Origin: Malus domestica
Taxonomy: Eukaryota > Streptophyta > Magnoliopsida > Rosales > Rosaceae
Assembly: GCF_042453785.1 (NCBI RefSeq)
Contig: NC_091673.1
Location: forward strand, 6,276,001 to 6,340,000
Length of the DNA: 64,000 nt
Reading direction: 5' to 3'
The translations under genes were made by a program, and so were the position numbers. The notes under the pieces were generated by a model. It ran no database searches, was not told the origin of the DNA, and saw nothing but the letters and a program-made list of their open reading frames with translations. Of this stretch, positions 51,897 to 62,177 are shown piece by piece (positions within the stretch are counted from its first letter, which is position 1; every line of letters starts with the position of its first letter).

Positions 51897-52214
51897 GAGA
51901 AAGATCCAAAGCTTTCACCCACTCTACAACTCAATGTTCTCAAAATATTTTTCCGTTTTTTAGTAGTGTGTTTCCCGACTAGAACCCTAGCATTTAAATA
52001 CTACTTAGAGGGATATTAACGTTGGGGTAGTTCAGGAGAAAATGCTCACAAAATTCGGCCATTAAATCAGGAAGCAAATCAATTAGTTGAGAAAGAATAG
52101 GTCTTCTTAACAAAACAAAACTTTCTGTTGAAAAAGGATTCTCCATAAAATTAGGAATCCAACGTTAAACTATTTGACTAATTCTAAATTTTAAATAAAC
52201 ACACAACCCTAACA
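51897..52214 (-). repeat. Truncated 5' LTR of copia element B
   Basis: Matches 49737-50054 and lacks the 216 bp that the 3' LTR carries at 49521-49736. Confidence 0.9.
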
Positions 52215-52610
52215 GAAATAAAGATCAACAAGTGAACTCCCTACATACAAATTCAAGCCGAACCCAAGTGAGACAACCCTGCAATGAACTTGCATTCCTT
52301 CTCTACAAAACCCTGCGTCATTACAAACACCCAAAACCGATGAAAACGTGGACGCACTTTCTCTAATTCCTTGTGAAACCATTTCAGCGTACAAGTGAAA
52401 AGCCTGTTCCGGAAACCCATGTCGCCCGTCCTCCAGAAATAAGCATGTTATAGGTAACAACATCGTATACAAGCATTTCATCGAACAGTTTGAGGGCAGT
52501 GTTCAAGTCCCCGGATTTTATCAAGCCATCGATTTTCCGGTTGTTGGAGTAAACTATGTCACGAGCACTGGGTTCAAAGTATGAGTCTGAACGCAAGCTG
52601 TGGATACGGG
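52215..52610 (-). pseudogene. PPR gene, first (5') piece
   Basis: The minus strand reads SDSYFEPSARDIVYSNN, KIDGLIKSGDLNTALKLFDE, VYDVVTYNMLISG, then after a frameshift near 52435 HGFPEQAFHLYAEMVSQG, SASTFSSVLGVCNDAG, MQVHCRVVSLGF and SSLVDLYF, up to the element B insertion. There is no ATG upstream: the frame runs into a stop exactly where a fold-back MITE (52616-52853) begins, so the true N-terminus was probably displaced. Confidence 0.85.
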
Positions 52611-52615
52611 ACTAT

Positions 52616-52853
52616 GATCCTTTCCGGATCCTCTTTGTGGGGATCCAGAATGATTGATGCATTTGTGGGGATCTGGAATGATTTATGCGTTTATCGTGCA
52701 TCGTGCATCGTGCGGTCAATTTTGGTTAAATAGTATTTATATTTAATTTTAAATTCTAAATTCAAAATGATTTTTAATCACACGATGTACGATGAACAAA
52801 CTTGATTGCTTAATCCTTCGGATCCCCACAAAGAGGATCCTTTTAGGTAGATA
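52616..52853. mobile_element. Fold-back MITE, family GATCCTTTCCGGATC, copy 3
   Basis: The left arm GATCCTTTCCGGATCCTC with TTTGTGGGGATCC is mirrored by the right arm GGATCCCCACAAAGAGGATCC. It abuts the 5' end of the PPR coding sequence. Confidence 0.7.
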
Positions 52854-53052
52854 GTTAATATTTGGCGCAAACGCTGTTTTGAAACGTACGGTAGACAGCG
52901 ACCTAGTAATCTACATTGGCCATCCGGCTCTCAGAAGTGAAATTGACAACATTCGAATGTATTAATCTCAGGTTCGAATTAATGATTGACCAATTTCATT
53001 ACCCTCTTTGTCGTTCCGGTGTTGTTTTTTATGCGGTGTTATAGACGAATAC

Positions 53053-53205
53053 AACGCTAAGTGAAATGAACGATATTCTAAATTACTTTTCACTAATATC
53101 TTAAATTGTTATAACGAAAAATGAAATTGACGATATTCTTAACTACTCTTTATTAATATTCTAAACTGTTATAACAAAAAGTGTAATTGACGATATTCTA
53201 AAAAA
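53053..53205 (+). repeat. 60-bp tandem repeat, about 2.5 units
   Basis: The core GACGATATTCT (first copy AACGATATTCT) recurs exactly every 60 bp at about 53070, 53130 and 53190. GTTATAACRAAAAR separates the units. Confidence 0.8.
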
Positions 53206-53608
53206 TAGGTATTTTGATATGGGTTCAAAGTAACTAAAAATTGAACATATTTCAGAAGTAACCTATAAAATTGGATCTATTTCAAAATTTCCCTATTCTA
53301 AAATACCATGACAACGAGGCAAAATTTAAAAATTGAATATAAAAAAGAACATAGTTCTAACCAACTACCTCACGTCTGCAAAAAATACATTGACCTAACA
53401 AACTTGATAACAAGCTCGAAGAACACATTTTTAATACATGTTTTTTTAAAACAAAATTACTAATATTAAGAGGAGGAGAAAGGATTTAAAGCTCTTTACA
53501 TAATTTAAAAAAATGGACACATTAGTAAAAACTCAATATCCTATTCACTAGAATATTAGATCCCATGAATACCTTTGCTTTGCTTGCAAATTGTGCGTTA
53601 TTTATTGG

Positions 53609-53755
53609 GAATTTTAACAAACACTCATAGTACTGTTCACTTTTAACGAAAAACCACATTTATACATTTTCCTAATACTATTCATTATACCTTTAAAAAT
53701 GACTTTTCATTAAAAGATAAGTTTTTTTGGACTTTTCGTTAGTTTTCCTTTATTT
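53609..53755. mobile_element. Short dispersed repeat GGGAACTTTAACG, copy 3
   Basis: A degraded member: GGGAATTTTAACAAACACTC, AACGAAAAACCACATTTATA and a final CGTTAGTTTTCC. Confidence 0.55.
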
Positions 53756-54027
53756 TTATTTGATTTCTACAAGACAAACTTTGGTTGCAATATGCAAATG
53801 AAAAGCCATGATACATTTGGAAAAAAAGATTTAAGTAGAAAAAAAGTGAGAGCAAATCTTCGAACCGTCACAAGACATGGACGAACATTATTTTACATTG
53901 ACGACGACACCTCCCGGCCAATAGGAAACAACCCATTTTCCTCACCAAAAGCAAACAGCAATCAAGTTCATACAAATTATTACACAATTATAATGATATT
54001 GACACCATTGATTTACATTTAGCAACA

Positions 54028-55996
54028 TTAACATGTAGCTGCAATCGCCTCCAAAAGGGAGGCCACAAAGCGCATCTGAGTTTCTTCATTGATTCTGGAA
54101 AAGAGAGGAACGTGGACGAATAAAGATTTGTGGCACCTTTCTTCTGCAAAACGGAGGGAATGATAGTAGACATAATTGCACACAAAGCGCCCGGCATCAT
54201 CTGATATTGCCACATCATATCCTTTCTTCTTCAATATCTTAAGGATTGCCTCGGTCGAGCAACATGTCTTCAAGAACCAAATGGTGGAAAAGTTAGCGCA
54301 CATGGACAGGGAGACAGAAGGGGGACGAGAGGACTACATGAGCATGATAAATAGTTTCTTGGATGACGACACATTATGCCAAGTCCAGTATTAGTGATTC
54401 AATCAAAACTTAAAAGAAGATGGACAATTAATTTGTTAATTTGTTTATATACAGCAAAACTTCCTACGCAGCAGTTCCCCTTTCAGTTTCTATTAGAATT
54501 TAGTAGAATCAGTCACGAGAGTTCATCCACAAGTCATCTAACAATTTATTGATTGGGAAACTAAGCACACCAATACGTGACATTATCATTACATTCCATG
54601 TAAATAAATGTCAAACCCTGCAACATCGAAGGCTTGAAGCCTTTCCCTCGGTTGCTTATATAAGAAAACGCAAAAATTCTGCAAAATGTTAATTCAGCAC
54701 AAAGTGAAACTATACATTGAACTCCGACCCTAAGTATTTGATGCCCGACTCTGAAAGCATATCGAAATTCTACAAAAGATAAATTGTGTTTTATGAATAA
54801 TAAATATAGTATTGCAAATAGATTATAGAAATACCTCTCTCACTCGAGAAGTTCCTCCATCCTCAGGGACTATTGGTTGTTGCTGGAAGAAGAGCAATAA
54901 AAGAAAACTAAGTTCAACAAATTCAAGATAATAGGAACCCTGGTAAAGTAAAATAAGGAAACACCACTAAAATAGGAAGAATCAGACTCACCTGAGGTTG
55001 CCATCCTAACTCATCTGGACAGCGGAAAGTGGCTTCGTTTACTGCTTGCCGCTCAATAGCAAATTTTACAGCCCCACTATTTACCCCCAAGTGAAGCTGA
55101 AGAAGCAACGGAATTAAAATGATAATAACAACATACAGAGGACTGCTGCTAACTTATGTTTCTGCATAAAAATGTCTGTTGGAATCTGTTCACACAAATT
55201 CATGAAAACATTTATCTGCAAAGCAACAAAACCTGACAAGAAGCCTCCAGCCAGCGAAGCACAAAAAGTTTATGGCAAGTTAGGAATCAAGATATCAATG
55301 TTAGCCTTAATCTTGGAATAACACAACGTAATTCATGGCAGATGAATGGGGTTAGACCATGATAGTGTAACAACGAACTGAAGCAAAAGTGTGCATTGTG
55401 TGTTTAACAAAAGCAACTAAACAATCAGAGATCAAAATGTCTTGTCAGTCCTCTCCTCACAGTAGTAAACAAGGGTAGCAAGATGAACCCATGAAGCACA
55501 AGGGGACCGTCTAAGTCAATAGATGCATAAATTTAGTACTGCAAGTTAGTTCCTCACATGCCAAAAAGGAAACCAATGCGGTGACAGAGTCCAAACATTC
55601 CCAAAGAAAATAACTTTTCCAGATTTAGAACAATACTATCTAACTACCCAAAACAATGTGGATGCTTTTTTCATTTCTAGCAATTCAAACCCCGAAAACG
55701 AAACTAAATTTTGCAATCCTAAAGGAGATACTCACCCATACGACTTGTTCATGGCTCTTAGAATCGGTTGCTGAAATCCCCGATTCCATGGCCTTGTAAA
55801 GAGCAGCGCGTGCACCGTCTCCTGCTGTTTCAAGAACATCACAGCTGCCAAGTTTAAGACCAGCAGGCAACGCTCTCTTCTCAACAAACCCCCTCAGATT
55901 GCTAACTATAGTCTCTGTGGGATTCTCAGCAACCCCCTGGAACTTCTTGAACCCGCTCACATGAACAACCACACTCTTTGGTCCTTCTGATCCCAT
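54028..55996 (-). CDS. Pyroglutamyl-peptidase I (pyrrolidone-carboxylate peptidase)
   Basis: A cytosolic cysteine peptidase (family C15) that removes N-terminal pyroglutamate from peptides. Coding exons on the minus strand are 55996-55736, 55096-54992, 54882-54835 and 54267-54028; phases close to give 217 residues, the usual plant length. The N-terminal VVVHVSGFKKFQGVAENPTE matches the C15 fold entry. The catalytic triad is visible as Glu102 (FAIERQAVNEA), Cys168 (DAGRFVCNYVYYHS) and His190 (SLFVHVP). A frame starting upstream at 56035 uses TTG; the ATG at 55996 follows a leader intron acceptor (GTGCAG|AGTGAGGAA). The matching leader exon lies near 56367-56420. Related enzymes are widespread; the physiological plant substrate is not known from sequence. 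Confidence 0.93.
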
Positions 55997-56439
55997 TTCC
56001 TCACTCTGCACCCGAATACAATTCCCAATCTTCAATAAACTCCGCTGTCAAAACACAAAATTCAAAATTTTCAAAACCCCAACCTTCGTTTTCGATAAAG
56101 TTACAATCTTTTTGGTCAAAGAAGACATCCCATCAAAGATTCTGAGATAATCAGGCTAGTTCACTAGTAATTTAAGCATCAAACACCATATTTTTACTTG
56201 AATATAACGAAAAATGCATGCTTTTACAGCCAAAAATGGGAATTAAGCCTTGGAAATATCAGTTGACCGATTAGAATTTCATTACAAAAAAACAGAGAAA
56301 AATCCAGAATTTAAAAGACAAAGGGACTAAAGAAATATATATTCAGAGTCGGATGAAAGCAAACCTTGGAAATTCAGGACGGAGCTCTCGAGTCCGTGGA
56401 GAGTTTGGAGAAGGAAAATGCCGTCCGCAAACTGAAGAA

Positions 56440-57430
56440 AGCAAAAGCTGGTTTTGGCTTCTGCTTCTTTCATCGGCCTTTAAGCTTTAACTTTGTTTGC
56501 TGGAGGCTAATTAAATAGCCATTTGTTGGTCAATCTTTTACGAAAATGCCATGATAGTCTGCCTCATCATCTGTATAATAATGCCACCACAGGGCGGTGG
56601 GACACGTCATATACTTTAATTTACATCAAATAATAATTGGGTCCATATAAATGTTCTGCCATGGACCCATTACGAAATCGACCACTCTGCATGCCAAAAG
56701 TGTCGTAAAAATTCGGTCAAGACATTCACACGCAACCAAAGCTTTCATGTCCATGAGCTATAGCTCGCGCAAAGACTCCCTCAAGGTGTCAATTTACGTG
56801 TAGATTGATATGAAGATGTTTAAGTGTCGAACATGTGATTGTGTGCCTCTTAAATACTTAGCCGCTGTCGTGTAATTGATGGATTTTTAATGTTAAATAA
56901 AGACGAGTCATGAATGAATTAGGATGGTCCCAACCCATCCAGATATTCTTTTCACTTATAAAAATTTGGTGTTATGCTTATAATTTTCAAGGTTTTTTTA
57001 AAGGTTCAAGGCCGCAATTTGACGTTATTTAATTTCATCTATCAGGTTTGATGTGAGGTTGGTGGCTCTTATGTAATCTATTGCTAGTGAGCTTTAGGAA
57101 TGACTTTAGTTTGAGACCAATAAAAGGAAAGAAGAAAAAAGTGAAAGGCTTGAAGTTTAAATTTGAGAATAAAAAATGATGAAAACGACACCAAATCAGA
57201 CTCAAACAACAATGACAGCCGCTGTCACATAAAGATAACATATGTTTTTTTTTTGCAAGCACTTAAGCCCTTTGTCACATAAAGATGTGTTGCTTGCTTC
57301 CAAATAAAGTCTACTGGCGACGAGACGGAAACAAAAACGACATCGAGTGTTTCGTCGTGTGATTGCGGTAGACTTTATATTGTAGAAGCTCAGAGCAAAC
57401 AGACGACAAGTCATTGAAGTGAAGCAATTT
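56440..57430. other. Intergenic region between divergent genes
   Basis: Between the minus-strand pyroglutamyl-peptidase and plus-strand QCR8 genes, so it holds both promoters. A short direct repeat TGTCACATAAAGAT occurs near 57224 and 57275. No coding signal. Confidence 0.45.
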
Positions 57431-57441
57431 TAGAAGAAGAA

Positions 57442-57896
57442 ATGGGGAAGATTCCGGTGAAGATGAGAGCAGTGGTGTACGCGCTGTCGCCGTTTCAGCA
57501 GAAGGTGATGCCCGGCCTCTGGAAGGATTTCACCGGCAAGATCCACCACAAGGTCTCCGAGAACTGGCTCAGCGCCACCCTCCTCCTCACTCCTCTCGTC
57601 GCCACCTACTCGTAAGTCTTCGATCTAAAAAATTAGGGTTAGGGTTTTCCGATTATGTTTCTAAATTAGTAATTGATGGCATTAGTGCTCAATTGGTAAT
57701 GGTTTTTGAAGTGGGTCGCAAGTATTTTTGGTGAATTGTTGAAATTTATGGTCAAAATGTTGGATTTGGGACCGGTCTGATTTGGGGATTTTGAATATTT
57801 GGGTGGATTAGTAGATGATTTGGGTTTTGATTTGGTGGGATTTGCAGGTATGTGCAGTATTACCAGGAGCAGGAGAAGTTGGAACACAGGTACTGA
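57442..57896 (+). CDS. QCR8: Cytochrome b-c1 complex subunit 8 (QCR8/UQCRQ)
   Basis: A small ubiquinone-binding-region subunit of mitochondrial complex III. Two coding exons on the plus strand, 57442-57611 and 57848-57896, join as TC|G (GT-AG intron) to give 72 residues. The protein starts MGKIPVKMRAVVYALSPFQQ, has one membrane span near ATLLLTPLVATYSYV, and ends QEQEKLEHRY. Length and ends match plant QCR8 from memory. This is the only gene in the window on the plus strand. Confidence 0.93.
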
Positions 57897-57899
57897 AGA

Positions 57900-58930
57900 T
57901 TGGCTTTGATTTGAGATGAAAAGATTGGGAATTTTTCTTGTTAGCTGCAATGATAGACTTTGTTCTCTGATTGCAATTACACTAGTTGTAATTTGAATGT
58001 TTGTATTGAATTAAATGACTATGACCCTGAAATGAAGAAGGGTTTGAGTTCTATCGTTCTGGAAACAAGTTTGTAATTTGTTAATCAGATGGTTGAACTT
58101 GATATGCAAATTCAAGCTGCATAATAAATTGAGATTGCAACTCCATTCTGCTTATTACCAGTGCAAAATCCTCGCACCATTCGATACAGGTGCAGGATTG
58201 ATGCTGGTGCTTGGTCCTCTGCTAGTGGATTGTAAAATCTTGATGAGGACGACTTATATTATATGTAAGGTTATTTTTCTCTCTCCATTTGGCATGAATA
58301 GTGGACCGGGACATTACGTGGCGCTGAACTTGTTTCATACAAGTTGCTCTGCTCTCCTTGATGAGAGTGAGGCCACTACATTGTGGCAAGGCTCTTCAGA
58401 TATCAAGTGAAAGTTGATGCCATGGACGATTGTCCGGGCCGTAACTTGAGCAATGCAGTATTGTCTGCGCAGCTCTTGGTGATCTGCAGGTGAAGTTGTT
58501 TGATGAAGCATGAGTTTTTGCAAGGACTGGAAGGTGTATCGTGGTTGAGCTTTTATGTGCACGTATTCTAAAACTTCATATGTTAGCCCGACGGAGTTAA
58601 TAAGCGGCATGTATCTGTTTAAAGATAGCCTTCGTTCCATACCGATCCGTCCCAGGTGTGCCCTGTAGCAAACTTACCGGAGAAATGATGCACGGCAAAA
58701 ACTAGAAAATCGTAATTGAAATTTTACACCGAATCATTGAAAAATCAATCATAACGTTGTTATGTGCAAGTCTAAATGCCATAGCTGCTTCAGAAGAACA
58801 ATCATCTAGGGCAGCTAATTACAAATGGAAGCCTGAACCATCAAAATTTATCCTTTATCCAGGCCAAAAAAATCATTAATCTGTGGTGCCGCGGTGGCAC
58901 CATGTAGCCTGGGATTTACAAACGCAGTTC
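57900..58930. other. 3' flanks of two converging genes
   Basis: Holds the 3' UTR of QCR8 (plus) and of the membrane-protein gene (minus). Open frames here (plus 58078-58410, minus 58335-58640) have no family signature. Confidence 0.45.
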
Positions 58931-58942
58931 TCATCCGCTTCC

Positions 58943-60889
58943 TCATCTCTCGTTCTGATAAGACTCCGGAAATGCTCTTGACAACAGCAAGTTCTTTATC
59001 CTAATAATTAGAGCGAAGACGCCGTAGCATGGGAGATGCATCAATCCAACCCCAAGATACCTGCAAGGTTGGCAACAATGATAAGGCGACATGCAGTCCA
59101 GTTTTTGCAATATTTGTTTGTCGAGGTTAGAAAAACATACCATAAGGGAGCATACGAGGATGACAGGTCGAGAAATGGATAAGGCCACCTGCAACGAAGT
59201 TACCATGTTTATGAGCAATAGTTGAATTTCTTCAATCTCGAACAAAAGCAATTTGAAATGTAGTTTTACCACATGGATTTGCAAGCATGGAATATCCACT
59301 GAAAAATCACGAATACCCCTGTCCACAGCACAAAATATGCGATTCGAAACAATGGAAACCGCTGAAAGGAGGAAGAAGAGAGAAGTTTTTAAGCTTTAAT
59401 CATGAAAAAAAATAGAAAATGCCGTCAAAACGAACAAGGAACGAAACATACCATGTTATTCAAAAATGCCTCGCCAAGGAGGAAAGGGGCGTTGACTGAG
59501 TGCATTATGACCATCATCTGCAGTTGAATGAAGAGGAAGACGCGTCAAATAAAAGCGGTTCACTACTGGAAATTAGAACAGCAACTCAACTCTAGTTACA
59601 AACTATACAAAGGCACAATTTTGGACTGCTTCCACTGTAGGGGTGGTTTATAAGAACCTTAATGTCAATGAAATTAGCAGCCTTGTACTTACAAAATTCA
59701 GTTTGTAGGCTTTGGATGTTAGAAATGGATACAGAACAAGCCAAAATATGCAATCAGTGATAGCCACAGCACCTCCACACATCTATACACATGAACAAAG
59801 AGAAGGAAACAACCTGGTTGAGATAACAGAAGCTCAGATTTTACCTAACTTGAAGAATCCAAGTCCAAATTTATTAACCAGAACTGCAGCCACTTGTTGG
59901 AGAAAACCTACCTGATAAATAATTTGAAAGATGTATTCGCGTGCACCTGCACCTTTGCGGCCATGATATTCTTCATGAGTAAGACTTTTAGATCCATTGG
60001 ACGTATTGCTATTCTCACGTAGTGTTGGAGCAACATAAGCGCCTCGCCCCTCATCCTCACCAATTCTATTGAGATGCTTATAAATTCCGCAAAGTGAGAC
60101 TGAAGATCCATACTATAAAATGATGTTCAGAACATATTAAAACTCGGGATAATGTGATTCAAGGAAACCGAAGCATAATGACTCTCATATTTCATCAATC
60201 CTAATGAGCATCTTTGAGTGGTAAGATTGAACTGAGCGGTCGAAGGTACAAAAACAAACTACATATTATATTTCAAGTACTTTACTACAATGTAAATGCA
60301 GGTATGCTCAAGACAAGGTTAAAAACATACCCCGAAATAGAATGTGACCAAAACAAACGTCCACCTGTTAAGCACAATAGGCCAATAGAGTACATCAGCA
60401 TATAGAGCGTTGCACATGTACAATTAACACAATAAGCTTCAAATTTGTGCGCATCCGCTCCTCAGAGTGGTTTCTAAGATCACGAAGATGAAAAATACAA
60501 ATAAATAAGATAGCTTACTGAGTATAGAAGTAAAAGATGCCGGCTCCATCAAGAGCAACATTAGCAACTATCAACCCCAACATCACAACAAAAGCAATTA
60601 TTCTATAAGCAAGTAACCACGCGGGATGTATTCCTTTAAGACACGTCTTCCAGGCTTCATCCTCGTACAAAGTCCCTACCGTTTCTCGCTGATCCACTGC
60701 TCTCCTGCCAGTTCTCGATTTTTTGAAACCTTCATATTTCCATATAAGAACTGAGGCTACAACCATGGTAGATAAGATCCATGTTGCACAAATGAGAAAC
60801 CTCCAATTCAACCAATAACTCGGATCAGTTGTATCCGCCGTCATGACGGGTTGCCAAGTATGGTTCGATGATCCTGTGAAGAAACTCAT
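58943..60889 (-). CDS. Multi-pass membrane protein, rolling stone-like plant family
   Basis: Seven coding exons on the minus strand: 60889-60519, 60364-60331, 60112-59912, 59517-59452, 59361-59270, 59188-59141 and 59060-58943, all GT-AG and in phase, giving 309 residues. Hydrophobic segments are [99 protein letters not shown] and [17 protein letters not shown], so about six membrane spans. The WP.PFLDLSS stretch and the overall layout recall plant proteins such as At5g62960 and At1g10660, grouped with animal rolling stone, from memory. Biochemical role is unknown. A leader intron (about 60895-61313) separates the ATG from a CT-rich 5' UTR exon near 61314-61600. Confidence 0.85.
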
Positions 60890-61484
60890 AGCTCGTAAGT
60901 TTCACACCTACTTGCCCCACTAATTATCTCATCTAATTTGTATTCAAATTTGTCACAGAAATTGCAAAAACATGAAAGAGAAAATGGTAGAAACCAGAAC
61001 AACCCAGCAAATTTCTGTGACAAAAACTGTGTAAAACAGTTAACATGTCAAATGTTAACAAAACAAAAACAACAGTTCCAAATGTTCGGGGAAGAAATAA
61101 AATCAGTTGGGCAGTTAGTCCGTTGTTAAAAAACCATCGTACAAATCAAATAACGATTCGACAGAAGTGTGAAGCACAAATGAAGGAACCCAAAAAACTA
61201 CAGTAGGAAGGGATCATAATCCAAGTACAAATGCAGAAGAAAACAAAATAATAACAGGAGCTTTTTCATGGTTAAATTAAGGAGCGGAAGAGGAGAGATT
61301 CCTTACTTTAAAGTGGGGTTTCCCGGAAAAATGTTGTCAACTCGCGATCACATCAAAACGAGAATAACAAACGTTGGTTCCTCTGAAAAGGAGAGGCCTG
61401 TCAGCCTTCGGTAGTGAATTTCCCCAAGGTTAAAAAAAAAAAAAGATGGATTCTTTGCTTCTCTCTTTTCTTCTCCCAATTGTC

Positions 61485-61510
61485 TCAGAGAGAGAGAGAG
61501 GGAGAGAGAG
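61485..61510 (+). repeat. GA-rich tract in the membrane-protein leader
   Basis: AGAGAGAGAGAGGGAGAGAG on the plus strand, CT-rich in the mRNA sense, within the probable 5' UTR exon. Confidence 0.7.
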
Positions 61511-61649
61511 CAAATGGAGGGCGTTTGGAAGATTTCACCTTTTTTCCATTTTTGTGTGTGTGAATGCTGCAGTTGGCGTGGAGGACTGGATTGGATGGGA
61601 TTGGATTGGACAGAAGAAGAAACAGAAAATGGAAGAGAAGACAGAACCA

Positions 61650-62170
61650 ACTTTACCTCTTCGAGTCCAGAATCAGCTATTGGATATGTATTCTTTATTT
61701 CTTTTGTTTTTTATTATTTATTTATAATCGTGAGGGATTAGGTGGTGCTACGTTCCAATTTTCCAGACTCAAAGTAATCCGCGTGTTTCAATTGGCGCAT
61801 TTGTGTGGATCGATTTGGAATGTTCCAGTCTATATTTATTTTTAAAATTATTTTGTTTGGCCTACTAGCATTTAGCTTCGTTTTTCAACCAAAAAGGAAA
61901 CAAAACCTTGTCACATCATCATTTAACAGGAACTTATATATAACATTGCAACCAATGCATGAATTTGTTTAATAGCTCGTTTGGACGTGTTTTTAAAAAA
62001 ATTGAAAGCGTTTTTGATGAAAATATTTTTATAACCAATCCTTAGTAAAAATGCAAGTAAATTCTGTAAAAACACTTAAAAGTAAGGATGCGAGTTGCCG
62101 GTAAAATAAACGCTACAACGGGACTAAAAAGTAACAAACCATAAACCAAAGGCCTCCTTTGGCAGATTTT
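61650..62170. other. Intergenic DNA
   Basis: Promoter side of the membrane-protein gene and 3' flank of the CRM gene. No gene or repeat recognised. Confidence 0.4.
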
Positions 62171-62177
62171 ATTGAAA

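Larger units (their letters stand above)
49521..52214 (-). mobile_element. Ty1/copia element B, internally deleted
   Basis: 2694 bp, flanked by the 5-bp duplication GAAAT (49516-49520 and 52215-52219). The 3' LTR is complete (49521-50054, 534 bp, TGTTG...CTAACA on the plus strand) and is preceded by a purine tract (AAGTGGGGGAT). The 5' LTR keeps only 318 bp (51897-52214) and joins directly to RT coding sequence. The remaining LTR end, primer-binding site, gag, protease and integrase are all missing. The shared LTR parts differ at about eight of 318 positions, so B is older than A. Confidence 0.92.
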
